A stretch of DNA of 51,361 bases from JALOPX01 sp041309605 (lineage in GTDB: Bacteria; Krumholzibacteriota; Krumholzibacteriia; Krumholzibacteriales; Krumholzibacteriaceae), in the NCBI GenBank assembly GCA_041309605.1, contig JBFYZH010000030.1, positions 1 through 51,361 on the forward strand, written 5' to 3'. Positions within the stretch are counted from its first letter, which is position 1. Each line of letters starts with the position of its first letter. The notes beneath the pieces are model-generated. The model was given only the letters and a program-made list of their open reading frames with translations, made no database searches and was not told where the DNA came from. Position numbers and translations under genes: made by a program. Positions 8,868 to 16,908 of the stretch are shown one piece after another.

Positions 8868-9458
8868 ATGAGTATGTTTGGACAGGTATTCGTAAGGAAC
8901 GGCAAGTACAGGATAAAGGGTGATTTTCATCATCTGGAGTCGAACACTCCGATCCGCAACGCGGACGAGGCGTGGAAACTGATGGGAGTGACCAATCCGC
9001 GGACGATGACCTATATACACGCCTACGGGGGCGAAGCCCCTTTCTTCGAAGCTCTGAGCAAGGGTAAGCTCCTCGGTACGCGCTGCGACAACCCCGGCTG
9101 CGAATTCAAGGGGACGGTCTACCAGCCTTTCAGGATCCACTGCCCGGATTGTCTGGGTAAAAATACGGTTATCGATATGACCGGTACGGCAAAAAAGACC
9201 GCAAAGGTTCATACCTTCATGGTTTGCGAGAGATCGGGGGCGTTCAACATCCTCGACAAGCCGATCAAGTTCATCAATATCGAGTTCGAAGGTGTGGATA
9301 CGATCCTGATGAGTTATCTTTCGATGGGCGATCCCGAGATAGGCATGAAGGTCGTACCGATCTTCAGAAAGCAAAGCCCCACATTCACGATTCTCGATCT
9401 TTCGTGGGTGCCGGCGGGAACCGCGGAGAAGGATCTACCGGAGAACTTCGGATTTTAG
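8868..9458 (+). CDS. DUF35 zinc-ribbon/OB-fold acyl-CoA-binding protein
   Basis: 196 residues; ATG preceded by AAAGGAG. Four cysteines in two pairs, C73/C78 and C92/C95, form the rubredoxin-like zinc ribbon typical of the N-terminal half of DUF35, followed by an OB-fold region (about residues 105-180). DUF35 proteins bind acyl-CoA thioesters and partner with thiolases, HMG-CoA synthase or Ltp2-type aldolases; ChsH2 is the best-known example. Immediate adjacency (12 bases) to the Cys-less thiolase supports a heteromeric complex. A roughly 65-residue extension before the ribbon is longer than in minimal family members. The next gene, an acyl-CoA dehydrogenase, starts 12 bases downstream. Confidence 0.88.
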   Translation: MSMFGQVFVRNGKYRIKGDFHHLESNTPIRNADEAWKLMGVTNPRTMTYIHAYGGEAPFFEALSKGKLLGTRCDNPGCEFKGTVYQPFRIHCPDCLGKNTVIDMTGTAKKTAKVHTFMVCERSGAFNILDKPIKFINIEFEGVDTILMSYLSMGDPEIGMKVVPIFRKQSPTFTILDLSWVPAGTAEKDLPENFGF

Positions 9459-9470
9459 AAGATACAAGAG

Positions 9471-10655
9471 GTGTATTTTATAACAGGGGGCAATGAAATC
9501 AATTACGGACTTACTGAAGAGCAGCGAATGCTCAGGGACAGCATCAGGGATTTTGCCGAGAGGGAGATCACTCCAAGGGCCATCGAGCTTGATGAGAAGG
9601 AGGAATTCTCGATCGAGCTGACACGGAAGATGGCGGAGATGGGACTTTTCGGTATTGTCGTTTCGGAAGAGTACGGTGGATCCGGAATGGACTACCTTTC
9701 TTATTGCATTGCCGTTGAGGAGCTCGCACGGGTGGATGGATCTCATGCGGCCACCGTTGCGGCGGGGAATTCCCTCGGCATCGGCCCCATATTTTATTAC
9801 GGCAACGATAAGCAGAAAAAGGAATGGCTTCCCCGACTTTGCGCCGGGGAGATTCTTGCCTCCTTCGGACTGACCGAGCCTGACGCCGGTTCGGACGCGG
9901 GAGCGAGCAAAACAACGGCAAGGCTCGACAATGGCGAATGGGTCCTTGACGGCAGCAAGATATTCATAACAAATTCGACCTCTGAAATGGCCGCAATATG
10001 CACCGTCCAGGCGGTCACCGGCCGGCGTTCTGACGGGAAGAAGGAGATGTCGTGCATTCTGGTGCCCAACGGTACTCCCGGTTTTGAAGCCAGAAAAATG
10101 ACGGGTAAGATGATGTGGAGGGCCTCCGACACCGGCGAACTCTATTTCGACAACTGCAGGGTCCCGGAGGAAAATCTTCTCGGTAAAAGAGGGGAAGGGT
10201 TCAAGCAGATGCTCGAGACTCTGGACAACGGCAGGCTGGCAATCGCGGCGATGGGGCTCGGCGGCGCCCAGGGAGCATTCGAGCTGGCGCTTAAATACGG
10301 CCTCGAACGCGAGCAGTTCGGAAAACCCGTCGCTTCCTTCCAGGCCAACGCTTTCAAACTCGCCGACATGGCAACCCAGATTGAGGCCGCCAGATGTCTG
10401 CTCTACAAGGCATGCGCCCTTAAAGACGCGGGTAAACCATTTTCCATGCAGGCCGCGATGGCGAAACTCTACTGCGGCGAGATCATGGGGACGGTCGCGG
10501 ACAACGCGGTTCAGATCTTCGGCGGGTACGGTCTGATGAAGGAATATCACATAGAAAGATTCTACAGGGACTACAAGCTGCTGACGATCGGCGAGGGAAC
10601 ATCCGAGGTCCAGAGAATAGTCATATCGAGAAAAATAGGCTGTTACGAAGATTGA
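9471..10655 (+). CDS. Acyl-CoA dehydrogenase
   Basis: 394 residues counted from the GTG at 9471. The motif FGLTEPDAGSDAGA of the FAD/substrate-binding region and the C-terminal QIFGGYGLMKEYHIERFYRD are classic for the family, and E375 in IGEGTSEVQ occupies the catalytic-base position. It oxidises an acyl-CoA to the 2,3-enoyl-CoA and passes electrons to ETF. ETF is not in this window. The start is odd: the usual N-terminus would be M..NYGLTEEQ, but no in-frame ATG exists there. An ATG at 9493 is out of frame by one base, and one extra A in the AAA run at 9496-9498 would give an in-frame MKINYGLTEEQ. GTG 9471 is therefore a provisional start. Last gene of the operon. Confidence 0.93.
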   Translation: MYFITGGNEINYGLTEEQRMLRDSIRDFAEREITPRAIELDEKEEFSIELTRKMAEMGLFGIVVSEEYGGSGMDYLSYCIAVEELARVDGSHAATVAAGNSLGIGPIFYYGNDKQKKEWLPRLCAGEILASFGLTEPDAGSDAGASKTTARLDNGEWVLDGSKIFITNSTSEMAAICTVQAVTGRRSDGKKEMSCILVPNGTPGFEARKMTGKMMWRASDTGELYFDNCRVPEENLLGKRGEGFKQMLETLDNGRLAIAAMGLGGAQGAFELALKYGLEREQFGKPVASFQANAFKLADMATQIEAARCLLYKACALKDAGKPFSMQAAMAKLYCGEIMGTVADNAVQIFGGYGLMKEYHIERFYRDYKLLTIGEGTSEVQRIVISRKIGCYED

Positions 10656-10723
10656 CCCCGTTATCCGCCGGGGTCTCGTTCATGAAATGCCGTCCGGGCG
10701 CGATACGCCGGGCGGCATTTTTT
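10654..10723 (+). terminator. Tandem hairpins ending in an intrinsic terminator
   Basis: The first hairpin, GACCCCG/CGGGGTC (10654-10675), starts at the stop codon. The second pairs AAATGCCG with CGGCATTT (10685-10720), extended inward by CCGG/CCGG, and runs into a T tract to 10723. It terminates the thiolase/DUF35/acyl-CoA dehydrogenase operon. Confidence 0.8.
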
Positions 10724-10730
10724 ACATGGT

Positions 10731-10759
10731 TTGCAATAAATCACAGGGCATGGTATCTT
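10731..10759 (+). promoter_or_regulatory. Candidate promoter of the M14 peptidase gene
   Basis: TTGCAA (10731-10736), 17-base spacer, TATCTT (10754-10759), directly after the terminator. Leader of about 72 bases to the ATG at 10839. Confidence 0.45.
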
Positions 10760-10838
10760 CGGGGCCTGGGAAGATTCGGCGACACTTTCGCCGAATAAAG
10801 GTCGATCCGTCACTATTTATCGGAAAGGAAGACCCGGA

Positions 10839-13523
10839 ATGAGTCGGAAACGTTCGATGGCGATTTCGATACCGGCGGCGCTGTTTGTTCTTCTCGCGCT
10901 GACCTTCGGCTCCGGCGATTCGTATGCCTCGAAAGCCATGCCTGAACCGGAAAGTCATTTCGGATTCAAACCTGGAACGGACGGGATGCTCTTCGACTAT
11001 GAAGAGATGATCGATTATCTGCGGATTCTCGACCAGGCTTCCCAGAGGCTCGAACTGCGGGAGGCGGGTAGATCTCCGATGGGCCGGCCGATCTTCATCG
11101 CCTTCATCTCATCGGAGAATAACATCGAACGGCTCGACAGGATGAAAGAGATAAACCGCAGGCTCGCGCTCGATCCATCCATCCCCGAAAACGAACTCGA
11201 AGGCATGGTGGAAAACGGAGTCGTGTTCTTCCTGGCCACACTCTCGATGCATTCCGCCGAAGTAGGCCCGTCTCAATCCGCCCCCCTGATAATCTATGAT
11301 CTTCTGACGACAACGGATCCGGTCAAGCTGAAATGGCTGTCCGACGTCGTCTACATGATGGTTCCGTGCCATAATCCTGACGGGATGGACATGGTGGTCG
11401 AGCATTACCGTAAATACAAGGGAACGAAGCATGAAGGGAGCAATCTTCCGCGTGTCTACCACAAGTATGTGGGGCACGACAACAACCGTGATTTTGTGAC
11501 CCTGACGCAGGAAGACACTAGGGCGATAGCGGCGATCTACAACAGGGACTGGTTTCCGCAGGTAATGGTGGAAAAACACCAGATGGGATCGACCGGCGTG
11601 AGATATTTCGTTCCGCCGAACCATGACCCCATAGCGGAGAACGTTGACGCGGGTATATGGAACTGGGCCGGTATCTTCGGTTCCGGCATGATAAAGGATA
11701 TGACCCGCGACGGGCACGCCGGGGTGGCGCAGCATTACCTGTTCGACGATTACTGGCCCGGCTCCACGGAAACCTGCATATGGAAGAACGTGATAGGATT
11801 CCTCACCGAGTGCGCCGGTGTGCAGTACGCAAAACCGGTGTATATCGAATCGAACGAACTGGATGTTCACGGGAAGGGCCTTTCGGAATACAAAAAGAGC
11901 ACAAATATGCCCGAACCTTGGGAAGGCGGCTGGTGGAGGCTGGCCGATATCGTCGATTACGAGATAAGCTCCACCATGTCGATACTGAAAACCGCATCGA
12001 TGCACAGGTGCGAGATCCTCAGGTTTAGAAATGAAATCTGCCGCCGGGAGGTCGAAAAAGGGCTTACACGGCCCCCATATTATTACATCCTGCCCTCGGA
12101 CGGCCGCAGGCAACACGACATCAGTGAGCTTGCCGGACTGGTCGATCTTCTGATCGAGCACGGAGTGAACGTGTTCAAGACCGGCTCGGATGGCGTGACG
12201 AGCGGGGGGACGATGTTCAGAAAAGGGGATTTCGTGATTCCACTGGCGCAACCGTTCAGGGCATTCATCAAGGAGGTCATGGAAGCGCAGGTCTACCCTG
12301 TGAGGCATTACACTCCCGGCGGGGAGATCATCAAACCTTACGACATAACGAGCTGGTCGCTGCCGCTGCACCGGGGCGTAAGATCGTACGAGATCGTTAC
12401 GAGGGAAACGGATCTCGAAAAGGGCTGGGAGGTAGTGGAAGGATTCGAGGATCAAAATGCGGACCGTCCGGCAGGTGTGCTGGCCGCCGTATTCACGGTT
12501 CGGAACAATGAAAGTTACAAGGCTGTTTTCACGGCGATGGGGCTCGGGCTAGAAGCGTGCCGGCTCCTTGGCGGGACCGGCGGCGGGGAAGCGGTTTTCG
12601 AAAAAGGAAGTTTCGTCATTTCCCCGTCAGGGAAAGACATGGCGGCAATCGACGAGGTAATCGGAGAAATGAAGATTGCCCCGGATTATATAACGGATCG
12701 CGATCTGCTCGAAAAGGTCATGGGTTCGTGCGGAAAGATGGAAATGCCCCGCATTGGACTCGTCGAGACGTACCAGCACGATATGGATGCGGGCTGGACG
12801 AGGTATATTTTCGACACGTATCGGATACCATATACGGTGATCAAGCCGGGAGAATTCGGAGAAAACAAGATTTGGAAGAATTACGATGTCATCGTGTTGC
12901 CGGATACGGACAAGGATCTCCTGATGACCGGGAAATTCAAGTCCGGCGAACGATACTATTCGGGAGGATATCCGCCTGAATACGTGAAGGGCATGGAGAA
13001 GAAGGGACTGGAAAACCTCCTCGCGTTCGTTGACGGAGGTGGGACGGTAATCTCCTGGGGACGATCTACGGGACTTTTTATGGGGGAACTAACGATCGAA
13101 CACGGAGCGGATGACAGGGAAGATTTCAATCTTCCGGTCGCGGACGTGTCGGACAAACTCGCTGGCGAGGGTCTCTATTGTCCGGGAGCACTTGCAAGGG
13201 TCATCATTGCGGAAGGGCATTACCTGACGCTGGGGATGGAGAGCGAAGCGGGGGTTTTTTACAGGGGCCGGCCGGTATTCGGCACATCCGTTCCCCAGTT
13301 CGACATGGATCGCAGGGTCATAGCCAGATTTCCCGGAAAGGATATATTGCTCAGCGGTTACGCCGAGAATATCGAAAAGGCGGGGGACCGTCCGGCTATG
13401 ATATGGGTTAAAAAGGGAGAAGGCCGGATCGTCCTGTTCGGGTTCAATCCGCAGTTCAGGGCATCGACGAACGGCTGCTACAAGCTGCTGTTCAATTCGA
13501 TTTTGCTGCCTGAAGCGGAATAA
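10839..13523 (+). CDS. Secreted M14-family zinc carboxypeptidase-like protein
   Basis: 894 residues; ATG with GGAAAGGAAG upstream. A signal peptide spans about residues 1-30 (hydrophobic AISIPAALFVLLALTF). The zinc-binding HxxE is H138-S-A-E141, the third ligand candidate is H247 in EKHQMG, and E324 in LTECAG fits the catalytic glutamate. NPDGMD and GHDNNRDF are further M14 family elements. The region after about residue 430 is an extra C-terminal half with a Rossmann-like or amidotransferase-like look (RIGLVETYQHDMDAGW...YDVIVLPD), as found in long M14 proteins of this type; its role is unclear. Expected to trim peptides in the periplasm or outside. Its own promoter lies upstream, and the DnaE-like gene follows 64 bases downstream. 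Confidence 0.9.
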   Translation: MSRKRSMAISIPAALFVLLALTFGSGDSYASKAMPEPESHFGFKPGTDGMLFDYEEMIDYLRILDQASQRLELREAGRSPMGRPIFIAFISSENNIERLDRMKEINRRLALDPSIPENELEGMVENGVVFFLATLSMHSAEVGPSQSAPLIIYDLLTTTDPVKLKWLSDVVYMMVPCHNPDGMDMVVEHYRKYKGTKHEGSNLPRVYHKYVGHDNNRDFVTLTQEDTRAIAAIYNRDWFPQVMVEKHQMGSTGVRYFVPPNHDPIAENVDAGIWNWAGIFGSGMIKDMTRDGHAGVAQHYLFDDYWPGSTETCIWKNVIGFLTECAGVQYAKPVYIESNELDVHGKGLSEYKKSTNMPEPWEGGWWRLADIVDYEISSTMSILKTASMHRCEILRFRNEICRREVEKGLTRPPYYYILPSDGRRQHDISELAGLVDLLIEHGVNVFKTGSDGVTSGGTMFRKGDFVIPLAQPFRAFIKEVMEAQVYPVRHYTPGGEIIKPYDITSWSLPLHRGVRSYEIVTRETDLEKGWEVVEGFEDQNADRPAGVLAAVFTVRNNESYKAVFTAMGLGLEACRLLGGTGGGEAVFEKGSFVISPSGKDMAAIDEVIGEMKIAPDYITDRDLLEKVMGSCGKMEMPRIGLVETYQHDMDAGWTRYIFDTYRIPYTVIKPGEFGENKIWKNYDVIVLPDTDKDLLMTGKFKSGERYYSGGYPPEYVKGMEKKGLENLLAFVDGGGTVISWGRSTGLFMGELTIEHGADDREDFNLPVADVSDKLAGEGLYCPGALARVIIAEGHYLTLGMESEAGVFYRGRPVFGTSVPQFDMDRRVIARFPGKDILLSGYAENIEKAGDRPAMIWVKKGEGRIVLFGFNPQFRASTNGCYKLLFNSILLPEAE

Positions 13524-13587
13524 AATTCGACGCTCCACCTTTTCAGGGGGCGTCCGGCGCCCGGCTGAAACACGGGAGTTGCGGAAA

Positions 13588-16371
13588 ATGCCCTACGTTC
13601 CGCTGCATGTCCACAGTATCAACAGCCCCTATTTCGGGATGATCACGCCGGAGGAGCTCGTTTCCAGGGCTTCCTTCCTGAAGCTGCCCGCCGTAGCCAT
13701 GACCGACAGGTGGACCACCTATGGACACCACGAATTTTACAGGTACGCGAGAAAAGCCGGGATAAAGCCCATTCTGGGCGCCGAGATTCAGCACCTGTCC
13801 CTGACGGGCGGCACCGGGATCTTCCATCTGACACTACTCGCGGAAAACATGGCCGGGTATAAAAACCTCGTTTCGCTGGTAAGCAAACATTACGAAAAGG
13901 GCAAGGAGTTCTTTGTCACCGAGGAGGAGATGGTCCTCCACGGGGAAGGGTTGATCGGCCTCACCGGTTGCCTGAAGGGTGAAGCCAGCCAGGCGGTTCT
14001 TCACGGCAGTCTCACACGGGAAAGAGAGGTGGTCGAAAAACTGATCAGGATATACGGAAGGGAAAACGTCTATCTTGAAGTGATGAATCACAACATCGAG
14101 GCGGAAATGTTCGTGATCGACCAGTTCGTGCAGCTTTCGAAAAAACTGAAGATACCGCTGGTCGCGACCAATGACGACAGGTTCGCCCTTAAGGAACAAG
14201 GAGAACATTACGGGCTGATAAGAAAACTGGGCTCGATGGAAGACGGGTACACGAAGCCGGAAAACCTTTCCGAATTCTACCTTAAGAAGGGAAAAGAACT
14301 CGAACCTTATTTTTATATCGCCGGTGAAGCGCTGGAGGAGTCGGGGAGAATCGCCGGACGGTGCAATGTGGAACTCGAATCTTCCCGCAGGATCGCCTTT
14401 TCGGAGGCTCAGGATCCTGACGCGACACTTTCGGAAATGGCCAAAAGAAGGTTTTTGCTCCGGTTTCACAACAGGCGATCCGTGGAAAAAAAGGAACTGG
14501 AAACGATCCTGTCGGAAGAACTCGGCGGCGCGGCGAAAGAGGGGCTCTCCGGTTACATCCTGTTTCTGATGAGGCTTTTCCAGGGATGCGGAAGTCGCGG
14601 TCTAAGACTCGAGCCGATGGGCAATGAAATCCTCCAGAGCCTGACGGCGTATCTTCTGGGGATAATTCCGCTCGACCCGGTGCAAAACGGCCTGGTATTC
14701 GAATCGTTCAATTCGCCGCGCAAGGGTATCCCCGCGCAGCTTGAACTCCTGAAACCGAAGGGAGCCGGTCAGATGTTCAAACTGTTGCTCAAGGGGCTTC
14801 TTCCTGGACACGAGATAAACAACCAGCTCGTTCGTGAAGAGATGTCCTTTACGACCCTTGTACGCGAGATCGCCGAAGTCCTCGATATGTCCCGCGAATC
14901 CAGAGAGGAACTTATCGCGGGCCTGCCGACGACGAAGAAGAGGCTGTCATTGCAGGAGATCATGGATGGTTCCGAACATATCGCCCGCCTGTACAAGGGC
15001 AATCCGGTCGCGAAAAAAGTCCTTCATTCGGCGCAGGCGCTATCGGGAAGGGTACATCACTTCAACCAGAACACGTCAAGGGTGGTCGTTCTCCCGATGG
15101 GAGCCGGTGATTATGTCGCCCGTGTCGCGGGGCTGAACGGGGAACGCTTCTCAATGCTGGACAACCTGGAAGTGGAGGATGTCGGGGGATGGGTTCTCAT
15201 TATTCAAAGATCTCATTTTCTCTCGGCGCTGGACATGACCGAGAGGAATCTGCGTGGAACACCGGTTTCCGCCGGCGAGGGACCGGATCGCGACGACCGG
15301 CCATCCCCGTCGCGGGAACCGGAGCGGCTGGACGATCCCGAGGCGTTCGCCCTGATCTGCTGCGGAAACACGACGGGCATTTATCTTCTCGAAAGCAGGG
15401 GCATAAGGGATCTTTTGACCAGGCTGAACCCGTCGGATTTCAACGAACTGGTCAACGTGATATCGCTCTACCGGCCGGCTCCCCTGGAGGGAAAGTTATG
15501 GCAGAAATACGTCGAGAATTCCGAAAAGAAGGGGAAAGTCTTTCTGCCGCACCATTCCCTCGCGGCCCAGCTGGAGAAGACCAGGGGACTCCTTCTTTAC
15601 CGGGAGCAGGTCCGGGAGATAATAAAAAGTTCCACGGGGCTGACGGGAGCGAAAGCGAAGCGCATCGAAAACTCGTTTCTGACGATGGAGCCAGGCGGCC
15701 TTCTCGGAGCCAGGCTGGATTTCATAAGGGAGGCGATGGAGAACGGGATTGACGAGGAAAACGCCCAGAAGATCTTCGATTTTCTGCTCCATAATATGAA
15801 ATTTACGTATGACAAGGCGTTCAGTTGCGCGCAGGCCTACATAACCTACAGGACGGCCTTTTTCAAGGCGCATCATCACGACCTGTACTTTGCATCGCTT
15901 CTCAACAGCACATTGGATGTCAAGGATCGCCAGAAGAAATACCTCGAATATCTTGAAAGCGTGAACAAACAGGCGCTGCCCGCCGATATCAACTCAAGCA
16001 CGATGGATTACACGGCGGGTACCGGAGGTATCAGGACGCCCCTGAACGAATCGGGGATCCTGGACGGAGCGGAACTGGAGAAGGTGGTGGAGGAAAGGGG
16101 AAAGAACGGGCTATTTCCCTCTATGGAATCATTTCTCGAGAGGATGTCGTCCGATCTTCCGATGAGTTCGGTCAACCGGATGATAGATGCGGGACTTTTC
16201 GATTTTCTTCTTGTGACGCATCTTGAACTCAAGGACAGGTGTCTTGGATTCTACGAGAAACATGGAAGGGCGGGGGATTTTTTCCGGCCGCCGGCCGGTC
16301 CCGCAAAAAACCGCAGGGACGAGGCGGGCAGGCAACTCTCGTTCCTGGACGAGGACGACGGGAACGCATGA
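13588..16371 (+). CDS. DNA polymerase III alpha (DnaE) homologue lacking catalytic aspartates
   Basis: 927 residues from the ATG at 13588, which has GGGAG 9 bases upstream; the in-frame TTG at 13579 abuts that site. The layout follows DnaE. The PHP domain starts at LHVHS (H7, H9). The palm-like region follows from about 360. YRPAPLEGK and LLLYREQVREI match the conserved YRPGPM and YQEQVM elements, and a fingers/HhH-like region leads to residue 870 or so. The motif PDIDxDF that carries two catalytic aspartates is replaced by PAQLELL (residues 382-388). D525 may be the third aspartate. In the PHP domain TDH has become TDR (R41) and NDxH has become NDDR. It is also shorter than the roughly 1,150 residues of a replicative DnaE. 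It is probably not a polymerase and could be structural or regulatory; degeneration is the alternative. No termination signal is clear downstream. Confidence 0.8.
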   Translation: MPYVPLHVHSINSPYFGMITPEELVSRASFLKLPAVAMTDRWTTYGHHEFYRYARKAGIKPILGAEIQHLSLTGGTGIFHLTLLAENMAGYKNLVSLVSKHYEKGKEFFVTEEEMVLHGEGLIGLTGCLKGEASQAVLHGSLTREREVVEKLIRIYGRENVYLEVMNHNIEAEMFVIDQFVQLSKKLKIPLVATNDDRFALKEQGEHYGLIRKLGSMEDGYTKPENLSEFYLKKGKELEPYFYIAGEALEESGRIAGRCNVELESSRRIAFSEAQDPDATLSEMAKRRFLLRFHNRRSVEKKELETILSEELGGAAKEGLSGYILFLMRLFQGCGSRGLRLEPMGNEILQSLTAYLLGIIPLDPVQNGLVFESFNSPRKGIPAQLELLKPKGAGQMFKLLLKGLLPGHEINNQLVREEMSFTTLVREIAEVLDMSRESREELIAGLPTTKKRLSLQEIMDGSEHIARLYKGNPVAKKVLHSAQALSGRVHHFNQNTSRVVVLPMGAGDYVARVAGLNGERFSMLDNLEVEDVGGWVLIIQRSHFLSALDMTERNLRGTPVSAGEGPDRDDRPSPSREPERLDDPEAFALICCGNTTGIYLLESRGIRDLLTRLNPSDFNELVNVISLYRPAPLEGKLWQKYVENSEKKGKVFLPHHSLAAQLEKTRGLLLYREQVREIIKSSTGLTGAKAKRIENSFLTMEPGGLLGARLDFIREAMENGIDEENAQKIFDFLLHNMKFTYDKAFSCAQAYITYRTAFFKAHHHDLYFASLLNSTLDVKDRQKKYLEYLESVNKQALPADINSSTMDYTAGTGGIRTPLNESGILDGAELEKVVEERGKNGLFPSMESFLERMSSDLPMSSVNRMIDAGLFDFLLVTHLELKDRCLGFYEKHGRAGDFFRPPAGPAKNRRDEAGRQLSFLDEDDGNA

Positions 16372-16441
16372 AAATGCTTTCGACGGGGCCGCGCGGCGGC
16401 TGTCCATTGACCTGTCGTACAGGCCGGTTCGATTTTTACGG

Positions 16442-16470
16442 TTGACTTTGTCATTTCACATTGATAGATT
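16442..16470 (+). promoter_or_regulatory. sigma70-type promoter of tRNA-Glu
   Basis: TTGACT (16442-16447), 17-base spacer, TAGATT (16465-16470). Predicted start near 16477, about 28 bases before the mature tRNA 5' end. Confidence 0.6.
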
Positions 16471-16504
16471 GCATCAGTCCAAAATTTACTCAGGATTTTC
16501 GGGC

Positions 16505-16582
16505 GTCCCCATCGTCTAGCCCGGACTAGGACATCGCCCTTTCACGGCGGCAACACGGGTTCAAATCCCGTTGGGGACGCCA
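16505..16582 (+). tRNA. tRNA-Glu (anticodon UUC)
   Basis: The acceptor arms GTCCCCA (16505-16511) and TGGGGAC (16572-16578) pair fully. The anticodon arm has the loop CTTTCAC between CGCC and GGCG, giving TTC. The T arm ACGGGTTCAAATCCCGT is canonical, and CCA (16580-16582) is encoded. It is a single gene; no integrase or attachment duplication is seen beside it. Confidence 0.95.
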
Positions 16583-16790
16583 TTTCTTTGATGTTTGCAA
16601 AAATCGTATGACATCAAACCGGTTTATGCCATTTAAATCCGGCTGGAGTTTTAGTACCCGCATTCTAAGGGTGTAGTGGTCAGTGCCTGACCGGCCGTTG
16701 AGTCGAGTAAGTCGGCGAGATGACTGGTTATCCGCCGTTGAAAGACTCGGACGTCAAATATGGGAAACCTCCGTTTTCCTCATATTGCCA

Positions 16791-16819
16791 TTGAGAATTC
16801 GTTCCTCATGCTATAAAAT
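16791..16819 (+). promoter_or_regulatory. sigma70-type promoter of the Tricorn-like gene
   Basis: TTGAGA (16791-16796), 17-base spacer, TAAAAT (16814-16819), five of six matches in each box. Leader of about 83 bases to the GTG at 16909. Confidence 0.6.
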
Positions 16820-16908
16820 TCTCGTCCGTGAAGCAAATTCATGGTATTTCGTTCGTCCGGACTTATCGATATTCGTTATTGACCATATTTGCAGGAAAGG
16901 AGCTATCC

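Larger units (their letters stand above)
16372..16908. other. Intergenic region carrying tRNA-Glu and two promoters
   Basis: 537 bases. Holds a promoter (16442-16470), tRNA-Glu (16505-16582), an 8-base hairpin TTTGATGT/ACATCAAA (16587-16618) just after the tRNA, a hairpin with AATATG/CATATT ends (16757-16786), and a second promoter (16791-16819) serving the Tricorn gene. The stretch 16620-16755 shows nothing I can name. Confidence 0.6.

Noticed and set aside
9435..10550. Antisense open frame of 371 codons opposite the acyl-CoA dehydrogenase
   Set aside because: Shadow of a well-conserved gene on the plus strand; no start site.
11109..12455. Antisense open frame of 448 codons inside the M14 gene
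   Set aside because: Composition reflects complement of M14 codons; His/Arg-rich translation without domains.
16505..16618. tRNA-Glu as an integration site for a mobile element
   Set aside because: No integrase, no repeat of the tRNA 3' end and no composition change in the flanks.
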